Below, piece after piece: positions 35,401 through 47,042 of a stretch of 64,000 nt of DNA. How positions within the stretch are numbered: position 1 is the first letter of the stretch; every line of letters starts with the position of its first letter. The notes beneath the pieces were generated by a model. The model was not told the origin of the DNA. It saw nothing but the letters and a program-made list of their open reading frames with translations, and did not search any database. The position numbers and the translations under genes are program-made. The DNA lies in NCBI RefSeq assembly GCF_023278565.1, contig NC_064676.1, positions 7,502,001-7,566,000 on the forward strand, given 5' to 3'. This DNA comes from Colletotrichum lupini (taxonomy: Eukaryota; Ascomycota; Sordariomycetes; Glomerellales; Glomerellaceae).

Positions 35401-38170
35401 TTCGACTACCTCGAAGTACTTACCGCTAGAGATTCTATTCCTCGTATTATCGAATATAATACTTAGTCGATCTATGTTTTTTAAATATAAGAGAAATGGG
35501 GTATTAATAAGTAAAATATAAAAAGTTATCGTTTTAAAGTATATCTCTACTTCTATTATACTTAGGGCGACGATTTCCTTGCCTAGGCCGAAACTAATCT
35601 TTATAATACCCGCTATTAACGTATTAAGTATTATTAGCGCAATCTTTTATAACGCTTAGAATTGCCCTTTTTTTTTAGTTAACTATTACGATACCCTAGT
35701 ATTTAGGATAATCCTATAAAAATCGTCTAGGCTATACCTTTTGCTTATATAAAATACTTATACGAGCTTAGTATTCGAGGGATCTAAGTAGTATAAAAAG
35801 GACCCCTCTAGCTACCCCTAGATATGCTTAGTACTATATTCCTTTTTTTTAAATATCGAGAGAAATAGCGTCTTCTCCTTAATCGTTAAGATAATAGGCT
35901 TTAGCCCTATTAGATTCGCCCTTTTAGCCGCCTCTATATTTATCGTTTAAAAGACCTTCTCTTCCTATTCGTATATAAAAGCCTATTTATTAAGAGCTTC
36001 TATTACCCTCTATTCGTTTAGCCTTATATATCCTCTAGAGGCTAACGGGGCGAAAAAAGAGTAGTTAATATCTTCGATTTCGTTATAATTTAATTCGTTA
36101 GTATAGGGGGTAAGATCTTCCTTATCTTCCGAATCTCTTATAGGGGGTATATACTTTAGGCCGCTACTTTAGCTACCGTTACTAGGTTCTATACCCCCGG
36201 ATCTACCCTTATATATAACAAGGAATTAGTTAAACCGACGAGGGCTAGTTTTGCTATCTACTACCCTCGACCTTTTATATTATTTATATAATTTAGTACG
36301 CTCTTTTTTAGAGTAGTTACTTAACTAATATTTATCCTTTTTATAAATATAGTATTACTTCTTTTATTACCCTATTTATAAGTTAAATCTCTACTTATTC
36401 GCTAAATCTAGGCCTTCTTATTAATAATTACCGTATCTAGCCTCTTTTCTTTTCTTATTATACGTTTAATTAACTTAATATTATTAATAAGGGCCGTCGT
36501 ACGCTTAAAAATAGGTTTAGCGCGGTATTCTTACCTTAATATTAAAGCTAGATCTTAGCCTCGAGTAGAGCGTCTCGTAGTCTTTAGGTACTTAGTATAG
36601 GGTAATCTTTACCTCTAGTATACGCTAGATTATAATATAAAAATATCCGACTTTCCGCTCGTTTATCCCCTTATTTAGCTAGGTTTTCGCTAGCTTATTG
36701 ATTCGATTAATAAGCTCTTTAAGGATCTCTACTCGCGATTTACCCTTTATTATCCTAGCTATAAATACGAAAAAAATCGCTCGTAGCTTAAATAGGAGCT
36801 ATAGGTTCTTATTATAAGTTTCGAAGCGGCTTCGGATTGCGTTAATTATACTAAAAAAGTCGTTTTGATCGAGATTACGTACTGCTTTATAATAGTAATT
36901 GAAGGCTTTGCTTATAAGTACGATATTAATTACCGAATAGTATTAGTATTCCCTAATTCTAACTTTTTTATAATAATCGTAAAATATCGTTAGGGTTTTT
37001 TATAAGACCTTATACTTCCCCCTAGAGTATAATTTCTCTTTTAAAAAGATCTTTTTAAGGTCTATAAATTACCTCGTATTCGCTACTAGATTTTTAGTAT
37101 TTATATACGAACCCTACGTCGCTACGTATTATTAATAACTTCGGGTCGTCTATCTCTTTTTTTATTAGCTAATCGGCGCCGAATTTCGTATTAATAATAA
37201 TAACGAGTTATAAATCGAAATAGGTAGAATTATTAATTATTATACTTCTAGTACTATATTTTGCCCCAGTATATCCTTTTATAATAATAGATTTCCGTTA
37301 GTAATTATAAGAAGGAAATTTAAGTCGTTTACCCTTTTTCTAAATTCGTTAAAGCGATTATACGCTCTATCGACCTATACTTAGTTCTATAATACGAATT
37401 CCTCCTCTATAATTATTATTATTAATATTTCGTATAGCTCTCGCGATTATAATTATATTAATAATACCCCTCGCCTATAGAGGAATTTATTAACTACTTT
37501 TATAATTCCTAAGCTTACGCTCGCGAACTATTTATCTAACTAGTAACTAAGGTCGTTTACGATTTTATAAAATAGGGGTTATCCCTATAGCCCCTTTTTT
37601 TCATAAACCTTAGTTAAATAAATTAATACCGCGTTAATTTACTTATTATTAGGCTAATCCGCGATTCTATATATCTACGTCCCCTAATAGTCCGGGTTAA
37701 TATTTACTTACTTATAAAGGATTAGGATTCTATTTAGGATTAGGTTTCGTCCTCTTCTTTTTTACCCTAACTCGCTAAGGGTCGTACTCTAGCTTATACC
37801 TATATTAATAATCGTTAGCGTATTTAATTTTAATAAAGATATATCTAATCCGCGCGTAAGTTATAATAAATCCGTACTTTTACTACCTAACGAATTTATT
37901 AAGGTCTAAGAGATTCTCGCTTCCTCTTACCGTCTCGCTACTACTCTCGTTTTTACTATTTTTAATAATTACTACTACCCTTTTAAATTACTAACTATCG
38001 TACTTACTAAGATCCTCTTTTTCGTTTAGTAAAAAAGGGTAGGTTTTAGTAGTTCTTTTTAATAATAGTAGCGATAAACGTTTATATTACTATAAGAAGA
38101 TATAGTAATTAGTCTCGAGATCTTTATTAGTTACCGATTTCCGCTATCCCGTATACTTCTAGCCTCCTAA
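32420..38170 (-). pseudogene. Copia A3 gag-pol polyprotein, RIP-degenerate
   Basis: The reverse complement matches A2 throughout. For example, 34100-34140 matches the KADFELAVKL stretch and 32560-32740 the RNase H end. Interrupted by TAA/TAG; not translatable. The 60-codon plus-strand ORF at 34196-34378 is an antisense shadow. Confidence 0.78.
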
Positions 38171-38524
38171 GCCTCGTGCTCTTTATAATTTCTAAATAGC
38201 TTCCTTAGTTAATTTCTAATCGCGGGCCGGCTATAGAAAAGTCGTTTAGTAAAAAAGCTACTCGGGGCGACGGTAAAAGGCTAGTTACTTAAGTAGTTTC
38301 GTTAATTAACGTAGTTTAATATAATAAACGTCGACCTCTCGTAGGTAATAAAGGGCTATAATTACTTAATTCCGTACGGTATTCGAAAATCGCCTCCTTT
38401 TTTATTTACTTCCGTAAGGTTAATTAATACGAATCTCCTATCCCGTGCGGTATTAAGAGGTCGTCTCTTTTACGTAGCAAGATACCTTACTAATCTATAA
38501 TAATAGAGTTTAATTACTAATTAG

Positions 38525-38726
38525 TATTAGTATCCCTATTATAGGGTAGTTAATTCGAACCGTAGTTAGCGAAGAGATTAATTAAACTATATAAATATCT
38601 ACGTAGGTATAAAAAGGAGGTTCTAACCGTAGGTTAGGCTGGCTACGATAATCGTAAATAGGGCCCCTAATTGGCCCCTGCGCAGTCGGCTGTATGCCGC
38701 GGTCGAATTGGACTTCCAATCCGACA
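38525..38726 (-). repeat. Copia A3 5' LTR (202 bp)
   Basis: It begins TATTAGTATCCC and ends CCAATCCGACA. The last 90 bp, next to the host gene, look unmutated (GGCCCCTGCGCAGTCGGCTG), while the inner end carries TG-to-TA changes. Confidence 0.9.
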
Positions 38727-38731
38727 TGGAA

Positions 38732-39442
38732 AGCACAGTCACCTTGGCTGGCCATGTTCACTACAGCTTTCGGAAGTTCAAGGTTGACGAGTTCTACATT
38801 GATGTAGACTACTCGTCTGCTTTGAACCTCAATATCTCTGCTGCAGTCAACGCCCAGTATTCGACCAACTTGTACAACTACAACCCTCTTTCCGTATCTG
38901 TTTCAGCCTTCACTATTCCCGGCATCATCGATGTCGGCCCCATGGTGAACTTCGGTCTCGGCATCGAATTTGCTGCATCCGGTGTTGTCAAGGCGTCTGT
39001 GGACGTTGTCTCAACTATTACCGATGCTCAAGTTCACCTTGACTTTTTGGACTCCGCCAAGACCTCTACAACAGGCTGGAAGCCGCAGACCAACGTCACC
39101 ACGGATATCACTGCTCAAGTTGAGCTTCAGCTAAATCCGTTTGCTGACCTGACCGTTGCCCTGGGGGTCAAGCTTTTCAACGGTCTCCTAGACATGTCTG
39201 CTGGAGTCGAGGCGAAGCCTCAGGTCGTCAACGTATTTGCGGCGGACTTTGACTTCGCTTACACCAGCGCCAGCGGTGTTACCTTTGCAAAGCCTACTGA
39301 GGATCAGTGCAAGAATGGCGCTTGGTTTGCTAGCACTTTCCACTTGGGCGTTGATGCATATGTCACGCAGTTCTACACCAAGAAATTGTACGAGGTCGAT
39401 GTGCCGATTTACCAGTCGCAATGCTGGAATTTTGTCCACTGA
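38732..39442 (+). pseudogene. Secreted DUF7029/DUF7223-type protein, 3' part
   Basis: This open stretch of 236 codons plus stop follows the right-hand TGGAA duplication. It resembles DUF7223: FRKFKVDEFYIDVDYS, IPGIIDVGPMVNFGLGIEF, VELQLNPFADLTVALGVKL, and a C-terminal YVTQFYTKKLYEVDVP segment with cysteines near the end. Reading frame and codon use are undamaged. It has no start codon of its own; an ATG at 38726-38728 straddles the LTR end and the duplication, so an N-terminally truncated product is conceivable but would lack the signal peptide. Confidence 0.8.
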
Positions 39443-40303
39443 ATATCACTTTAGCTTAATGGTCTAATAACGAAAACTGTTCTGAACGATTCTAGAGACT
39501 TACGTGATATCTTTACGCTACTGTGTCCACAGTGGCCAAGGAAAGCCATACCGTTGTAGCTGTGAACGAAATATTGAGAAGAGGCACTCACTCTGCAGCA
39601 TTTACAATAGTTCTCGGGTCAACAGCTACTCTGACAAGCATGCTACTATCAATAGCATAATCCAGGTGATGCTACTTTTCCTACGACATATTGGCCCAAG
39701 TCCATTCAGTGTGTGTCTAGTACAGCAAGGAGTTACGACCAACTCTATGCAGCGATTTGCCTACTTACGTATATGCAGCAAAGACTGAACCTCAATATTA
39801 AATGTGATAATTGGTATGAGAGATTTGAAGTTGTAGACATCCAATCCAATGGAGTCTCTGTCTTTCTCATAAGTTCACGTCGGGGCGGACTAAGTGAATT
39901 GGGAATAGAAAACCCGAAGTCCTAGATTGCCAAATCACATAATTAAATAGACTGGTGACGCTATCAAAACCCCTGCAAATTCCCACTCAGCGAGACTCAG
40001 TCGCGGTAAACAGCAGCAACCCCTGCTTTCACGGTGCTTGGCGTTCAGGGCATATCGCAATCACCTTCCCATCGCAGTAGTAGTGACCGTCTTGGCCTGA
40101 ATACGAGATGAGGTGATGATCGTAGCACAGCTTTGTATAGAAGGTCGTCGATGTATGATTAACTCCATTTTGCTCTTCATGTAGAATGACACGATGGAGT
40201 CGGACTATTCTAGCGACGTACATAACGTCCCTTACCTGCTCCACGACAAGCACTTGCTAGTGTGGTCTTTCAAGATCAACTGAGCTAGTCACATCATCGC
40301 ATA
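39443..40303. other. Intergenic region before the subtilase gene
   Basis: This 861-bp stretch has normal composition and no repeat match. Short ORFs at 39504-39788, 39713-39925 and 40029-40253 (minus) show no family features. It probably contains the 3' end of the split gene and the subtilase promoter. No clear TATA box seen. Confidence 0.5.
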
Positions 40304-41725
40304 ATGTCTAACGTCAAGCGCATCGTCGTCTTATTAGGTTTCTCATCGGGTATTCTGGCCAGCCCGTTGATCGCGAAGGTTTCCAGCGAAGGTACTATCA
40401 TTCCCGACAAGTACATCGTTCGCGTTGCTTCAGGCACCCATGACATAGACTTTGAGAGCCACTTGAGCTGGGTTACCAACGTCCATAAGCGCAGCCTGTC
40501 TCGTCGGAGCACTGCTGGAGTTGAGAAGACCTTTAGCGTCGGCGACTTCAAAGCTTACGCAGGCGAGTTCGACTCTGAGACAATTGAGGAGATTGAAAAG
40601 GACGGATATGTGAGTGGACTGTGTGTTTCTGCAACCAAATGCTCGAAGACTGATCTCGGAATACAAGACCGTCAGCGTCGAGCCAGACCGAGTTGTCGAG
40701 GCGACAGCCTTGGTCACACAAGCGGCTGCTCCGTGGGGACTTTCGAGCCTGTCTTCGAAAACTCCCCTAGCAGACGGCAGCAGCTCCAGCCCTTACATAT
40801 TCGATAGCACCGCTGGAGAAGGGACCTACGCCTACGTTCTCGACTCAGGAGTCACCATTGAGCATGCAGAACTCGGGGGGCGCGCCATTCGAGGCTACAA
40901 CGCCTGGGAACCGAATTACCCTTTTGAAGACGAATTCGGCCACGGCTCCCATGTTGCCGGTATTATTGGCGCAGCTACATACGGCGTGGCGAAGAAGGCG
41001 ACCGTCGTCGACGTCAAGGTCGTTCGGGGCCTTGTAAGTGCACCGGTTCGTGGAGGCCTGGGAATTGCATCGTTAGCTAACTTTGGGACCTGTACTAGGG
41101 CTACTCAACGGTTGCTCATGTCTTGGATGGGTACAGCTGGGCCGTCAACAATATCACCAATACCCCAGGACGGGTCTCCAAGGCTGTCATTAACATGAGC
41201 CTAGGTGAGTTGAACACAAGCACACGCACACGCGATCTTGGACTATGCAGTGAAAGATTGGCTGACTTTACCAAAGCTTTCCCAAAGAGCGACGCGATGA
41301 ACTCTGCAGTAGATGCAGCTTTCGATCTGGGTGTCGCAACCGTGGTCGGTGCCGGGAATGATGGTAAAGACGCTTCAACCAAGTCTCCCGCCTCAGCTCA
41401 GAAAGCCATCACTGTCGGCGCGGTCGCTTGGAATTGGACTCGTGCGGACTGGAGCAACTTTGGGGCCGACGTCAACATCTTCGCGCCCGGTCTCGACATC
41501 CCATCGCTTTGGAGGCAGCCTGGACAGGTGTCGGTGGTTTCTGGAACGTCCATGGCAACACCCCATGTCGCCGGACTCGTTGCCTATCTCCAGGCATTGT
41601 ATCCCCTGGAGAATGCGGCAGCTGTTGTAGAGAAGTTGAATGAGCTCGCATTCAAGGGCGTTGTAGGGAATTCGGGAAGTGGGAGCGCAAACGTCCTCGC
41701 TCACAGCGGTGTTGTCTCCGTCTGA
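40304..41725 (+). CDS. Subtilisin-like serine protease (S8A, proteinase K type), secreted
   Basis: Four exons, 40304..40609, 40668..41033, 41099..41204 and 41277..41725, with introns of 58, 65 and 72 bp (donors GTGAGT, GTAAGT, GTGAGT; branch points CTGAT, GCTAAC, CTGAC), give 408 aa. N-terminal signal peptide (about 1-20), then an inhibitor I9-type propeptide (PDKYIVRVASG onward, about 35-110). Catalytic triad: D161 in VLDSGV, H194 in GHGSHVAG, S351 in SGTSMATPHVAG; oxyanion Asn in GAGNDG. Usual length for proteinase K-like enzymes is about 380-420 aa, so it appears complete. It would degrade extracellular protein. The only departure is Ser after the catalytic Asp (DSG instead of DTG), which is tolerated in the family. 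No RIP damage. Confidence 0.9.
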
Positions 41726-42771
41726 GTTGCATCATAGACGAGGGGTAGAAGAAGACGGAGCTCGATTTAAGAGGGCCTGCATGTAAGCTCATGCCATGAT
41801 AATGCAGCCAAGCAGCGCACTCGGAAGGTGTTAACATGACGATTATCATAAGCAGTTCAGCGCATCCTGCGAGATACGCATTATGGGGTTCTTGTCACTT
41901 ACTTTAGCTATCTCGCGGCTATAGACGCAAGTCCATGCAGAGCCTCGGCAGTCTATTTCTAGTTCCAGTGCACCGGACATGTTGCAGAAACAGGTCGAGA
42001 AGAGAAATGTTCGGCGAGAATTGCGGAGTCAAGTTGGATTCCTGCGCGTGCCGTGCATCTTTGCCCGTCTCCTCACCAAACCACATCCCTAAAGACCCTC
42101 TTATTCTCCAAATACGTCATGCAAAAATGAAACTTGGGGTAAGACTGATGGATCAAGGATCCTACGTGTATCACTTGCAGACGTCTCAAAGCGCCGGGGA
42201 AGCTCTTGTGGACTTGACAGCAGCTTCATCGAATGGTTCATCAACGTGAGATCTCATAGCTAAGGTAGGGGTCACGTTGGGTCCCCTCCTTCCCCCGCAC
42301 TCTACAAAAGGCAGTAATTCGCCGATGAGGGACTCTTTACTACGTAGTCTGGACTCTCGGGGGTTCGGAGTTCATCCTTGTGTACCCACTCGGGAGCAAA
42401 CACCAAGTCCCCCGGTCATCTTCCCACGCATTAACCAGCGTGAACCAGCGCCAAAACATGCCGGACACAAATTGGATCGCGGCGGCATCCCCGCGTCTTG
42501 GCGAAAGTTTCCCGCACTACCCCGCAGCGGCGCAGCCCACTATCTCGTTCTAGAAAGATATCCCGCGGCGATGACGGTCCTTGACTGGGAGCCGGTCATC
42601 CGGGGCCTATTGAGAGATGGGGAAGATATTCTTGGTGATTTGTTCGGTAGATGGGTTTCGTGAGGGGTTCATGGGATAAATATGTCCGTTGCTGCTCGAA
42701 GGTGCGCTTGAGCTTCGTAGGTTGACCTCAATCATCAAACCTTCACTTTAGCCCAGAAAGTAATCGCCATC
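41726..42771. other. Intergenic region upstream of the alcohol dehydrogenase gene
   Basis: This 1.05-kb stretch includes the subtilase 3' end and the dehydrogenase promoter. ORFs at 41935-42249 and 42277-42663 have no recognisable domain, and the latter lacks an ATG at its 5' end. The last 60 bp before 42772 are AC/T-rich, as expected for a fungal 5' leader. Confidence 0.5.
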
Positions 42772-44266
42772 ATGTCGTCTCCAACAATGAAAGCTGTCAA
42801 TTACCAGGGCCCTTACAAGGTCAAGGTATCGGAGGTGTCGTTGCCCAAGATTCAGCACCCCGACGATGTCATCGTCAAAGTTACCACTGTAAGATGGACC
42901 TCTCTCCTCCCACATGACTGATGCTAAGCAAAATTTCAGGCAGCTATCTGCGGCTCAGACTTGCAGTAAGTCTACTGACATTGAAGCAACATCAGCGCGC
43001 AATCACTCACTATTCATAGCATGTACGAGGGAAGAACGGCCGCAGAGGCCGGCATCACATTCGGTTAGTCACTGATTACATTCATTTACCGATCATGGGA
43101 CAATTTCTGATACGTTGCAGGCCATGAGAACATGGGAATCGTGGAGGAGCTTGGCGCCGGTGTCACTCTTCTTAAGAAGGGAGATCGTGTCGTAATGCCA
43201 TTCAACGTCGCCGATGGCCGCTGCCACAATTGTGAAGAGGGACGGACAGCATTCTGCACTGGTGTAAACCCTGGATTCGCCGGTGGTGCTTATGGTAAGC
43301 GAGTATCTCGTGTATATCAACAAAATATGTGAGCTTACACGTCTTCAAGGATATGTTGCCATGGGCCCCTACCCTGGTGGGCAAGCACAGTATATCAGAG
43401 TTCCTTACGCCGATTTCAACGCGCTAAAGCTTCCTGCTGGCAAAGAATTTGAGTCAGATTTCATTTTGCTTGCAGGTACGTATTGTCTACCATCTCCATG
43501 GTCCTCCAAACTTTGCTGACTTTGTGCGCTCTACCAGATATCTTTCCCACTGGCTGGCACGGCATCGAGCTCTCCGGCTTCAAGCCCGGCGAGAGCGTCG
43601 CTGTTTTCGGTGCCGGCCCTGTGGGACTGATGGCCGCTTATTCGGCAGTTCTCCGCGGCGCATCAAGAGTTTATGTGGTCGATCGCGTTCCCGAGCGTCT
43701 TCAGTCCGCCGAGAAGATCGGATGTACACCAGTGGACTTCACCCAAGGCGATGCTGTCGAGCAAATCAAGAAGCTGAATGGCGGAGAAGTTGACCGCTCT
43801 GTGGATGCTGTTGGATATCAGGCCGTGAGTGCCGGTGGAAACACTGAGCAGCCCAACATTGTGTTGGAGAATATGATCAAGGTCACACGAGCCTGCGGTG
43901 GACTTGGCATTCCAGGACTTTACGTTCCGAGGTAATATTCTGTCCTTTCACTTGGCTTGTTTTGCGGCTCTAACGATGCACGTTTATAGCGACCCTGGGG
44001 CGTCTGATGATGCTTCGGCAAAGGGCATGATCAGCTTGAGCTTCGGTAAGCTCTTCGAGAAGGGACTCTCCCTTGGAACAGGACAGTGCAACGTCAAGGC
44101 GTACAATCGATACCTACGTGATTTGATCATTGCGGGCAAGGCCAAGCCCAGCTTTGTTGTCTCACATGAGATCAACATCGATGATGCAGAAGTCGCGTAT
44201 GAGAAGTTTGACAAGAGAATCGACGGCTACACGAAGGTTCTGATTCACCCCAACGGCGGCTTCTAA
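42772..44266 (+). CDS. Zinc-dependent alcohol dehydrogenase, glutathione-independent formaldehyde dehydrogenase-like
   Basis: Seven exons (42772..42888, 42940..42965, 43020..43063, 43121..43294, 43350..43475, 43538..43931, 43990..44266) give 385 aa; all junctions are GT-AG and keep frame. Catalytic zinc ligands are C43 (CGSDLH), H64 (GHE) and D163 (ADIFPTGWHG); an Asp as third ligand is typical of the Pseudomonas formaldehyde dehydrogenase/dismutase group. Structural-zinc cysteines C97, C100 and C108 are visible, but the expected fourth (near 103) is absent. The Rossmann motif GAGPVG is at 187-192 with VDR after beta-2, favouring NAD. Likely role: NAD-linked oxidation of small aldehydes or alcohols in the cytosol; exact substrate unknown. 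Exon 2 is only 26 bp. Converges with the SAT4-like gene. Confidence 0.87.
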
Positions 44267-44659
44267 TCTATATGGACGTGTTTGAGGTTCGGGGAGTCGG
44301 CGGCCGTTGTCATATTGAAAAGCAAGAGGCTAGGGGCGTTGTTGATGGTGTTGTGAGTGGCTAGGCGGCATAGCGAGGTTTCTTGACCACATGTTGTGAG
44401 GTGATGCTCAGCAGCATGCAGAGATATTCAATTTGATCATTTCTTATTAATGTCACCTTCCAAGTCTCAACTCTTTTGATGGGAAATGTTTCATAATAGT
44501 GCTCAAGTCCACGGAAACAAGACACTGGAAAGGTGGGTTGACTCAGAGTTATGCGTGGTAAATTGATCAAAGCATGTTTAATTTACCACTACCGGTCTCG
44601 CCTATTGCAGCATTTCACACTGGCAATAGAACTTGGCAAGGGCTTAAGTAATTTTTCGA
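44267..44659. other. Convergent 3' spacer
   Basis: This 393-bp spacer lies between two genes that end toward each other. It should hold both 3' untranslated regions. No repeat or coding feature seen. Confidence 0.5.
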
Positions 44660-46112
44660 TTAGAACTTATATGAGTTGTCGTGCCACTCTGGCCTATTGT
44701 GGTAAAATGGTGATGGTGACCTTGGTCCACGACTTTCCGCCCGGCCCTTTTCCACATCATCCGCATCAGAGACATGCACTTCAATCTCTTGAGTGCATAA
44801 GATGCCCATTTCGATCGCGCCAACCTTGGTTTCGTGATACTCCTCCCTCTTTACGATGCTCTCCCTAGACTCTGAGCGTTCCACCGGGATTGTGATGTTG
44901 GTGATAGGAGACCTCGCCGCATGTTTCCGACTCTTGTCTGTGCCTGCAGTCTTCGTGTAAGGCCATGCGCTATCTTCGCTGGTTCTTGATAGGGATGAGG
45001 CATTTCCGCCGTATGATTTGACCATGGTGGTCTTCGCCCTTCTCCAGTACTCTTCCATCAAGCTGTCCAATACCGGTAGTGAAGCTGTCACAACTCCTAA
45101 CGACAAGTCCAGGCATGCCCATAGCAGGGCTTCGGTATAGTCCCATGTGTAGTCGTTAGTGAGTGTGGGGAGAATCTGATGCAGTAAACCACTCAAAACT
45201 GCTAAACCACCAATCATCCAGATTGCGAACAGTCGAATCTTCTTTGCCATTCCCATCCTGATTTTCCACAGTATAACAGCAGGCGCGGTCATCAAGATGA
45301 GCCCCTGGGCCACATGAAAGCCGGTTAGAATCTTTGACTGGCTTTCCATGTTGATACACGAAGGAGCCGACTCTCGTCTTCCACAGGTTGCCAGGTTCCA
45401 CTGCGTTGCCGGCGGACTGCATGCAAAGACGTTTAGGAAGATGGCGAGTAAGATGTATGCAAAAGTCGATCCGATGAAAATGTCGCATGCGATTCGCCAC
45501 CACCTCGGGAGTCTGTCCGCTAGTCTTCGCATGAAAGTTGCTATGGAGAGCTTAATCATACCCACGGCAACGAAGAATGCTGTCTTGGAAACCATGGCCA
45601 ATAAGACGCCGTTGTTGAGTTGTTCGTAAGTGACTTCCCAGACATGGAGGGAAGCTGCACCGATTGCGAGGGAATGAAGTTGCGCGATTGGGTAAACGAG
45701 AGCTACAAGCTGTCGGGGGCAGAGTCAGTTCATGGAGGTATTTTCGATCTATCATCTGTCTAGCACGTACAGCAGCGACGATGATGGTCCAGTCGTCCCA
45801 GCCGAACTGCATGACCGAACCTCTTCGCAACCTAAGCCATGCTCTTGCAACTGTGGGCGCAACAATAGCTAGAATAACGAAAACGAGGCCTGCCAAAACG
45901 CCGGGCAACTTCGTCTCGTGGGAGTAGTCGGGAGGTTGCTTGGCGACGAGGGAATAACCTGTCATCGGGTTGGCAGTCGTCATTCCGGCCATGCGGAAGA
46001 GACCCTTGACGATGAAATAATCATTCTGAGTTGAGGGGGGTTCTCCGACGAACGCCGACGTCCCCGTCAAGGGGAGGCTGCTCGGGTCATCTGGTATCGA
46101 GGGAATATCCAT
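44660..46112 (-). CDS. SAT4/PTH11-like rhodopsin-domain integral membrane protein (7 TM)
   Basis: Exons 46112..45771 and 45709..44660 with a 61-bp intron (donor GTACGT, branch CTGAC, acceptor ACAG) give 463 aa. Seven hydrophobic segments can be counted: about residues 70-92, 103-128, 148-175, 190-214, 238-258, 264-288 and 300-322. Family marks: FGWDDW before TM2, MRRL after TM3, FACSPPATQW in the extracellular loop after TM4 with paired cysteines, and FHVAQ before TM5. The C-terminal 140 residues are a polar cytoplasmic tail rich in Ser, Arg and Glu. Members of this fungal family are plasma-membrane proteins of mostly unknown ligand; some PTH11 relatives act in surface sensing, which cannot be inferred here. 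Confidence 0.83.
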
Positions 46113-47042
46113 CAGATGCCGCCATTAGTATCGATGGAACTCGGCGCGAGTTTTGGATTGAGTGAATCTACAGAAAAAGATTGAGAAACCCTTGAGAAAA
46201 GTGTCGGGGGGTGTCATGATTGATCTACGATCGAGAGAGGCAGCACATGTGCCGCTGACACGCGCTTCTGGAGGCAAAAGCAATGACACGACCGCATGAG
46301 GATTGAGACCCCGAGATCACTTCCCTGTCGCCCCGGAGTTATGAAGAAAGTCATCTCCTGCGCCGCACGTAAACGTGGGTGATCGTTCCTTTTGACACAT
46401 GGTCATAAATGACCGCGTGAGACTCAATGCAGGTGATGGCTAATTCGGCATCTCCTCCGGCTGGAAGCACCTCAGCCGTCTTGGCCAACAGCATTTGAGT
46501 TGGCAAAAACAAGTTGAGATCCACTTGAGACCCAAAATGGCGAAGATCTTGTGTTAAGGCTACTTTAGGCGCGATTTGGAAGTTTCTTTTAGACAAGATC
46601 AATGGCATCGTATCCATACTCGATGCAAAGTGTCATGAAGTTACTGGATGTTCGGACTACGCCGAAAGTATGAAAACATAGATTGATGATGTTTGTTTGA
46701 GTCAAACTTACCATGAACACTAGTGAGCCTCATCTCTTTCTAATCCCCAAGTCCCACAAGGATGCAGGCCATCCCGATCTAGGCTGTGATCCGTGAGCTT
46801 CCGCCTGCCCCGTCGCGTTCCCGCTTAAATCCCCACTAACCCTGCAGCATGCATACAATCTCTCTGGGCTCTACCCATTCAGGACGCGGGTTGCCGGGAT
46901 AGAGGTTTGTTGACATCGGACTTTCCACATGAAACTGGCCAGGATGGGGTAACAGTAATAGTAGTTCGGGGCCGTGGCCAATCTTCAACACGCGTAGGCA
47001 TGCTCGAAGAATATCATCTTTCCGTACGTGGCATATGATTCA
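46113..47042. other. Intergenic region
   Basis: This 930-bp stretch lies upstream of the SAT4-like gene and downstream of the DUF7136 gene. An 88-codon minus ORF at 46351-46617 starts with ATG but has no recognisable domain or splice partner. I see no other feature. Confidence 0.45.

Larger units (their letters stand above)
32212..38726 (-). mobile_element. Copia element A3 (6.5 kb, minus strand), inserted in a secreted-protein gene
   Basis: LTRs are at 32212-32413 and 38525-38726 (both 202 bp), with TGGAA target duplications at 32207-32211 and 38727-38731. It belongs to the same family as A1 and A2 but in inverse orientation and without the 330-bp leader block. Domains on the minus strand: zinc knuckle about 36380-36300, protease about 35715-35690, integrase about 35310-34650, reverse transcriptase about 34140-33280, RNase H about 33180-32560. 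The body is strongly RIP-mutated; the outer ends of both LTRs are not. Confidence 0.92.

Noticed and set aside
38708..39442. Independent 244-codon gene starting in the copia A3 LTR
   Set aside because: The apparent start is a TTG codon inside the LTR. The coding part is the 3' half of the gene split at 32212, as shown by the TGGAA duplications and frame continuity.
40304..41725. Subtilase as a frameshifted pseudogene
   Set aside because: The frame changes are explained by three short introns with good splice and branch signals, and the full catalytic triad is present.
41935..42663. ORFs of 104 and 128 codons upstream of the alcohol dehydrogenase gene
   Set aside because: No recognisable domain. 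The second lacks an ATG at its start, and the composition fits promoter sequence.
46351..46617. 88-codon minus ORF with ATG
   Set aside because: Could be a small gene, but there is no domain, signal peptide or neighbouring exon to support it.
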